Of a stretch of DNA of 9,246 nucleotides, positions 6,677 through 9,246 are shown one piece after another; positions within the stretch are counted from its first letter, which is position 1; every line of letters begins with the position of its first letter. The translations under genes were made by a program, and so were the position numbers. The DNA lies in NCBI GenBank assembly GCA_041483455.1, contig JBGPFS010000086.1:1-9246 (forward strand). The letters run 5' to 3'. Source of the DNA: JBGPFS01 sp041483455. Its GTDB lineage: Bacteria; Chloroflexota; Limnocylindria; Limnocylindrales; CSP1-4. Under the pieces are notes generated by a model that saw nothing but the letters and a program-made list of their open reading frames with translations, did not search any database and was not told the DNA's origin.

Positions 6677-7737
6677 GACTCGATCGCGACGGCCGGCCGT
6701 TCCTGGTGATCGGCGAGAACATCCACGCCACCCGGATCGTGAAGCGGATCGGCCGCCACGTCGCCGAAGGCCCGGACGACATCGCGGTCCTCCTCTACGA
6801 GGGTCCGGACGGCACGGCGGCGCGCCTCCCGATCCACCCCGACGTCCTCGCCGGCCGGGACTTCGGGGCAGGCCGGGTCAAGCACGTGCGGAGCGCGATC
6901 CTCACCGGGCTGGCCGGCGACCCCACGGCCGCTGCGCTCGCCGCGGACTACGTCGCGTCGCTGGCGCGCCGCCAGGAGGCGGCCGGCGCCGACCACCTCG
7001 ACCTCAACGCCGATGAGGTCGGGCCCGAGACCGGCCAGCGCACGGCGGCGATCCGCTGGCTGGTCGAGACGGTCGAAGCGGTGGCCCACGTGCCGGTCTC
7101 GATCGATTCGTCCGATCCGGCGGTCATCGAAGCGGGCGTCGCGGCGTCGCGCCGGCCGGTCGGCCAGCTCCTCCTCAATTCGGCGTCGCGCGAGCGTCCC
7201 GAGGTCCTCGATCTCGCCGCGAGCGCCGGTTGCGCCGTCATCCTGGCGGCGACGGGGCCGGATGGGATGCCGAGCGATGCGGCCGATCGGTTCGCCAACG
7301 CCACGGTCGCGATCGAGCAGGCCTACGCCCGCGGTCTCGCCCCCGGGTCGCTCTTCGTCGACCCGCTCGTGCTGCCGGTCGCGGTCGCGCCGGATGCCGG
7401 GCTCCACTTCCTCGAGACGGCGCGCCGGCTTCGAGCGGCCTTCGGCTCGGGGATCCACCTGACCGGCGGGCTCTCGAACGTCTCGTACGGCCTGCCCGCC
7501 CGGCGGACCCTCAACGAGGCGTTCATCGACCTGGCCGCGGAGGCCGGCGTGGACAGCGGGATCGTCGATCCGGTCGCGAACGACCTCGGGCGGGTCTTCG
7601 ACGCCGATCGGACCACCGAGGCCTATCGGTTGGCGGCGGACCTGCTCCTGGGCCGCGACCCGTTCGGCAGCGCCTACCTCGGCGCGTTCCGGTCCGGCCG
7701 GCTGGCCGAGCGCCCGGTCGCACGGGCGGGCGAGTAG
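6673..7737 (+). CDS. Methyltetrahydrofolate:corrinoid methyltransferase (pterin-binding, AcsE/MtgA/MetH-domain type)
   Basis: The product is 354 aa. It is a TIM-barrel pterin-binding protein: an opening VIGENIHATR (12-21), DHLDLNADEVG (107-117), PVSIDSSDP (141-149), LLLNSAS (166-172), FVDPLVLPVA (228-237) and GLSNVSYGLPARRTLNEAF (266-284), which match the folate-binding motifs of AcsE and the MetH pterin domain. The GLSNVS asparagine (269) corresponds to the conserved substrate-binding residue. It is expected to pass the methyl group from the methyl-corrinoid protein to THF, the role of MtgA in betaine demethylation. It is longer than AcsE (about 260 aa), with an insertion near residues 44-75 and a C-terminal extension after about 330. 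Its ATG overlaps the MetF stop as ATGA, implying translational coupling, with AGGGGG upstream. Its 3' end overlaps the convergent DUF1638 gene. Confidence 0.93.
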   Translation: MRLDRDGRPFLVIGENIHATRIVKRIGRHVAEGPDDIAVLLYEGPDGTAARLPIHPDVLAGRDFGAGRVKHVRSAILTGLAGDPTAAALAADYVASLARRQEAAGADHLDLNADEVGPETGQRTAAIRWLVETVEAVAHVPVSIDSSDPAVIEAGVAASRRPVGQLLLNSASRERPEVLDLAASAGCAVILAATGPDGMPSDAADRFANATVAIEQAYARGLAPGSLFVDPLVLPVAVAPDAGLHFLETARRLRAAFGSGIHLTGGLSNVSYGLPARRTLNEAFIDLAAEAGVDSGIVDPVANDLGRVFDADRTTEAYRLAADLLLGRDPFGSAYLGAFRSGRLAERPVARAGE

Positions 7738-8540
7738 GGGCGCTCACTGGCCGCCAGGCCCGCGCCGTCCGAGGGACCGACCGCCCGGACCACGCCCGCG
7801 TCGTAGCTCATCGCCAGCCGCTCGCCCGGCTGGAGGACGAGGAAGTCGTCGTCCCAGTCGCCGTCGAGGAGACGGCGGATCAGGTCGAGGTCGCCGGCCA
7901 GCCGCTCGAACCGCCAGCCGCGGCGCTCGGCTTCCGCGCGGGCGCGCGCCTGGGCGGCCGTGGCATCCGCGATCCCCATGTCCACGAAGGCCGCGCGCCC
8001 ATAGTGGCTCCGCCACTGGCCGAGCGTCTCCATCAGGTAGTCGGCGTTGTCCCGGCCGTACTTCTGGACGTAGGTCTCGTAGGTCGCCCGGAGCGCATCG
8101 TCGGAATCCGCCCCGGCACCGAGGACGGCAGGCGCCGAACCGCCATCGCGCTCGAGCTGGTCCTGGACGTACCAGTAGGTCGGCGGCTCGTCGGCGAATT
8201 GGGCGTCGTAGCGCTCGCGGCCGCCGAGGAAGAGCGTGACGCAGTCGTGGGCCCGCGGCAGGACCACCGGGATCCTGCCGGCCCGGAGTCCGGCCGTAGC
8301 GCCACCGCACAGGCCGTAGGCGAGGACGACGGCGTCATACTCCGGCCCGGTCGCGTCGATCTCTGCCTGGAGTCGACCGCGCAGGGTCGGCGGTTCGGCG
8401 TGGAGGCCGCGCCGGAGGAAGACCACGTCGACCGCATGGCGCGACCGAGCGGCGCAGTGGTGGATCGGCCGGCTGAGGATGTCGCAGCCGATCGCCCGCA
8501 ATCTCAGCGGGCGAGGAGCGGTGGCGGCGTCCCGGGTCAT
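7674..8540 (-). CDS. DUF1638-domain protein of unknown function
   Basis: The product is 288 aa. The sequence resembles DUF1638 (PF07796): AIGCDIL (16-22), VVFLRRGLHAEPPTLR (39-54), VVLAYGLCGG (71-80), IPVVLPRAHDC (90-100), FLGGRERY (104-111) and YGRDNADYLM (161-170). Conserved-looking cysteines and histidines (C19, H27, H28, C29, C78, H98, C100) could form a metal or cofactor site. As I recall, DUF1638 genes often neighbour corrinoid methyltransferase genes, so a role in the same pathway is plausible but unproven. ATG 8540 is chosen over an in-frame upstream ATG (8573) because similarity begins near it and a TACACT element sits 7 nt before it, as in leaderless genes. The basic, Ser/Pro-rich last 28 residues look non-conserved and lie largely opposite the 3' end of the plus-strand methyltransferase gene. 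No terminator separates the two converging genes. Confidence 0.82.
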   Translation of the reverse strand: MTRDAATAPRPLRLRAIGCDILSRPIHHCAARSRHAVDVVFLRRGLHAEPPTLRGRLQAEIDATGPEYDAVVLAYGLCGGATAGLRAGRIPVVLPRAHDCVTLFLGGRERYDAQFADEPPTYWYVQDQLERDGGSAPAVLGAGADSDDALRATYETYVQKYGRDNADYLMETLGQWRSHYGRAAFVDMGIADATAAQARARAEAERRGWRFERLAGDLDLIRRLLDGDWDDDFLVLQPGERLAMSYDAGVVRAVGPSDGAGLAASERPYSPARATGRSASRPDRNAPR

Positions 8541-8553
8541 GCCGGCGAGTGTA
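8541..8553 (-). promoter_or_regulatory. Probable -10 element for leaderless transcription of the DUF1638 gene
   Basis: On the minus strand TACACT (8553-8548, a good TAnnnT match) is followed by 7 nt and then ATG. This spacing would place the transcription start at or next to the start codon. No Shine-Dalgarno sequence lies in those 7 nt, consistent with a leaderless mRNA. No clear -35 element is seen. Confidence 0.5.
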
Positions 8554-8587
8554 CCGGGCCCGGGACGCTGCACCGCCGCAGCCGCAC

Positions 8588-8613
8588 GTCGCCGCAGCGC
8601 GTCGCCGCAGCGC
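8588..8613. repeat. Perfect 13-bp tandem repeat (two copies)
   Basis: GTCGCCGCAGCGC occurs twice head to tail (8588-8600 and 8601-8613) in the 84-bp gap between the VOC stop and the DUF1638 start. The second copy merges into the hairpin at 8603-8622. It resembles a replication-slippage product in very GC-rich sequence. Confidence 0.7.
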
Positions 8614-8622
8614 GCCGCGGCG
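8603..8622 (-). terminator. Possible hairpin just after the VOC gene stop
   Basis: CGCCGC (8603-8608) pairs with GCGGCG (8617-8622) across an 8-nt loop, two bases beyond the VOC stop codon. There is no T-run after it on the minus strand, so intrinsic termination is uncertain. Confidence 0.3.
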
Positions 8623-8624
8623 AC

Positions 8625-8969
8625 CTACATCAGGCCGACGACGTGGCCCTCCGGATCCGCGAACAAGGCGATGGTCGTGCCGGGCGCCACTTCGGTCAGC
8701 GGCATCAGCACCCGCCCGCCCAGCGCCACGACCCGCTTCAGGGTCCCGGCCGGATCGTCGGCGTGGGCGTAGAACGTGACGTGGCCGGCGCCACCATCCG
8801 GCGCGGCGCCGATCCCGCCGCCGATCCCCTCGCCTTCCTTGGCCCGGAACATGCCGTAGCCGCCGGGGTTGTTCGTGTCGATCTGCCAGCCGAAGACGTC
8901 GCCGTAGAACCGCTGGAGCGCCGGCCCGTCCTTGCCAACGACCTCGACATGGATCACCTGTGCCGCCAT
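8625..8969 (-). CDS. VOC-family (glyoxalase/bleomycin-resistance fold) protein
   Basis: The product is 114 aa, a standard single-module VOC protein. Signatures are VIHVEVVGKDGPALQRFYG (5-23), DVFGWQID (24-31), GHVTFYAHADD (62-72) and ALFADPEGHVVGLM (101-114). H7, H63 and E108 sit where the VOC fold usually places metal ligands. Proteins with this FYGDVFGW...DPEGHVVGL pattern are usually annotated as VOC family protein without a defined substrate. The start ATG at 8969-8967 has GGGAG 7 nt upstream. An in-frame ATG further upstream (9170) would add 67 Arg/Pro-rich residues unlike the fold and would cross a terminator hairpin, so it is rejected. There is no obvious functional link to the methyl-transfer genes. 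Confidence 0.85.
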   Translation of the reverse strand: MAAQVIHVEVVGKDGPALQRFYGDVFGWQIDTNNPGGYGMFRAKEGEGIGGGIGAAPDGGAGHVTFYAHADDPAGTLKRVVALGGRVLMPLTEVAPGTTIALFADPEGHVVGLM

Positions 8970-9088
8970 CGCTCGACTCCCAGTGCTGTCGGGCGGACGC
9001 CCTCCGGCCGCCTCATGACCGAACGACGAACGAGCGACCGGCGAATCGACAGCCGGCTCACCCGATCGGCGCAGGCGCCCGAGGAATC
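8970..9088. other. Upstream region of the VOC gene
   Basis: This intergenic DNA holds the VOC ribosome-binding site (GGGAG on the minus strand) and presumably its promoter. No clear -35/-10 pair is visible. A small GGGC-GGAC-GCCC inverted repeat lies at 8991-9002. Otherwise I see nothing recognisable. Confidence 0.4.
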
Positions 9089-9119
9089 GACGATGCCCCG
9101 GCCGGAGCCGGGCATCGTC
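9089..9119 (-). terminator. Inverted-repeat terminator after the right-edge minus-strand gene
   Basis: GACGATGCCC (9089-9098) pairs perfectly with GGGCATCGTC (9110-9119). After one unpaired base the stem continues as GGC/GCC around a CGGA loop, 13 bp in total. It begins 22 nt after the stop codon at 9142 on the minus strand and before the VOC gene. This is the strongest hairpin in the window. No clear T-run follows, as is frequent in very GC-rich genomes. Confidence 0.7.
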
Positions 9120-9141
9120 CTGCCGGGGGGAGTGCGCGGAG

Positions 9142-9246
9142 TCAGCCGTTCGTCTGATCGCCGGAGCCATCGGTCGGCTCGGGGGTCGGGTCGGCCTGGC
9201 TGTCCGACCCCGACTTGTCGGTCGAGCCTGCCTGGTCGGTCGAGCC
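9142..9246 (-). CDS. C-terminal low-complexity tail of a protein cut by the right edge
   Basis: The minus strand reads 34 residues from the edge to TGA (9144-9142). The tail is rich in Gly, Ser, Thr, Asp, Pro and Gln, with a repeated GSTDQA/GSTDKS unit and a PTPEPTDG stretch, and has no large hydrophobic residues. Such acidic disordered tails are common at the C-termini of membrane or secreted proteins and some cytosolic ones. The terminator hairpin just downstream supports a real gene end here. No function can be assigned because only the tail is visible. Confidence 0.5.
   Translation of the reverse strand, partial: GSTDQAGSTDKSGSDSQADPTPEPTDGSGDQTNG

Noticed and set aside
8588..8622. CRISPR-like or attachment-site repeat
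   Set aside because: There are only two directly abutting 13-bp copies with no spacer, integrase or cas gene nearby; slippage in GC-rich DNA explains it.
8970..9170. 67-residue N-terminal extension of the VOC protein from ATG 9170
   Set aside because: The extension is Arg/Pro-rich, unlike the VOC fold, and spans the 9089-9119 hairpin. A good Shine-Dalgarno sequence precedes the internal ATG at 8969.

Overview
The window is very GC-rich (about 70% by eye, with strong G/C at third codon positions), densely packed bacterial chromosome. The gene content is a corrinoid-dependent one-carbon methyl-transfer locus. GC content, folate-linked corrinoid genes and the DUF1638 neighbour suggest a high-GC free-living bacterium, for example an uncultured Chloroflexota (Limnocylindria/Ellin6529-like) or a deep actinobacterium. 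That placement is inference, because no rRNA or tRNA gene is present to anchor it.

Layout. A 221-bp intergenic region (2979-3199) separates two divergent operons. The leftward operon (minus strand) encodes a corrinoid-binding protein (2319-2978), a complete MttB-family methyltransferase (739-2265) and a second, divergent MttB-family paralogue (1-717) whose C-terminus lies beyond the left edge. The rightward operon (plus strand) encodes an ASKHA-domain reductive activator of corrinoid proteins with an N-terminal [2Fe-2S] domain (3200-4921), a methylenetetrahydrofolate reductase fused to a cysteine-rich MetV-like domain (4931-6676) and a methyltetrahydrofolate:corrinoid methyltransferase of the pterin-binding family (6673-7737). 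The last two overlap by ATGA. A DUF1638 gene (7674-8540, minus) converges on this operon and overlaps its last gene by 64 bp. To the right lie a small VOC/glyoxalase-fold gene (8625-8969, minus), an inverted-repeat terminator (9089-9119) and the low-complexity C-terminal tail of another minus-strand gene (9142-9246).

How it works together (inference from family knowledge). An MttB-like enzyme would transfer a methyl group from an N-methylated, probably quaternary-amine, substrate to Co(I) on the corrinoid protein. The pterin-binding methyltransferase would move it on to tetrahydrofolate, and the MetF-MetV fusion would oxidise methyl-THF to methylene-THF for assimilation or energy. The ASKHA/[2Fe-2S] protein would rescue corrinoid that has oxidised to Co(II). 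Apart from the substrate transporter and downstream folate enzymes, this is a whole demethylation module in about 8 kb. Neither MttB-family reading frame contains an in-frame amber codon in the visible sequence, so the complete one belongs to the non-pyrrolysine branch. Its substrate cannot be read from sequence.

Non-coding structure includes a nested perfect inverted repeat in the divergent intergenic region, a hairpin between the corrinoid-protein and methyltransferase genes, a G-run cluster inside the activator gene and a probable leaderless start for the DUF1638 gene. I see no mobile elements, CRISPR arrays, RNA genes or recognisable riboswitch.
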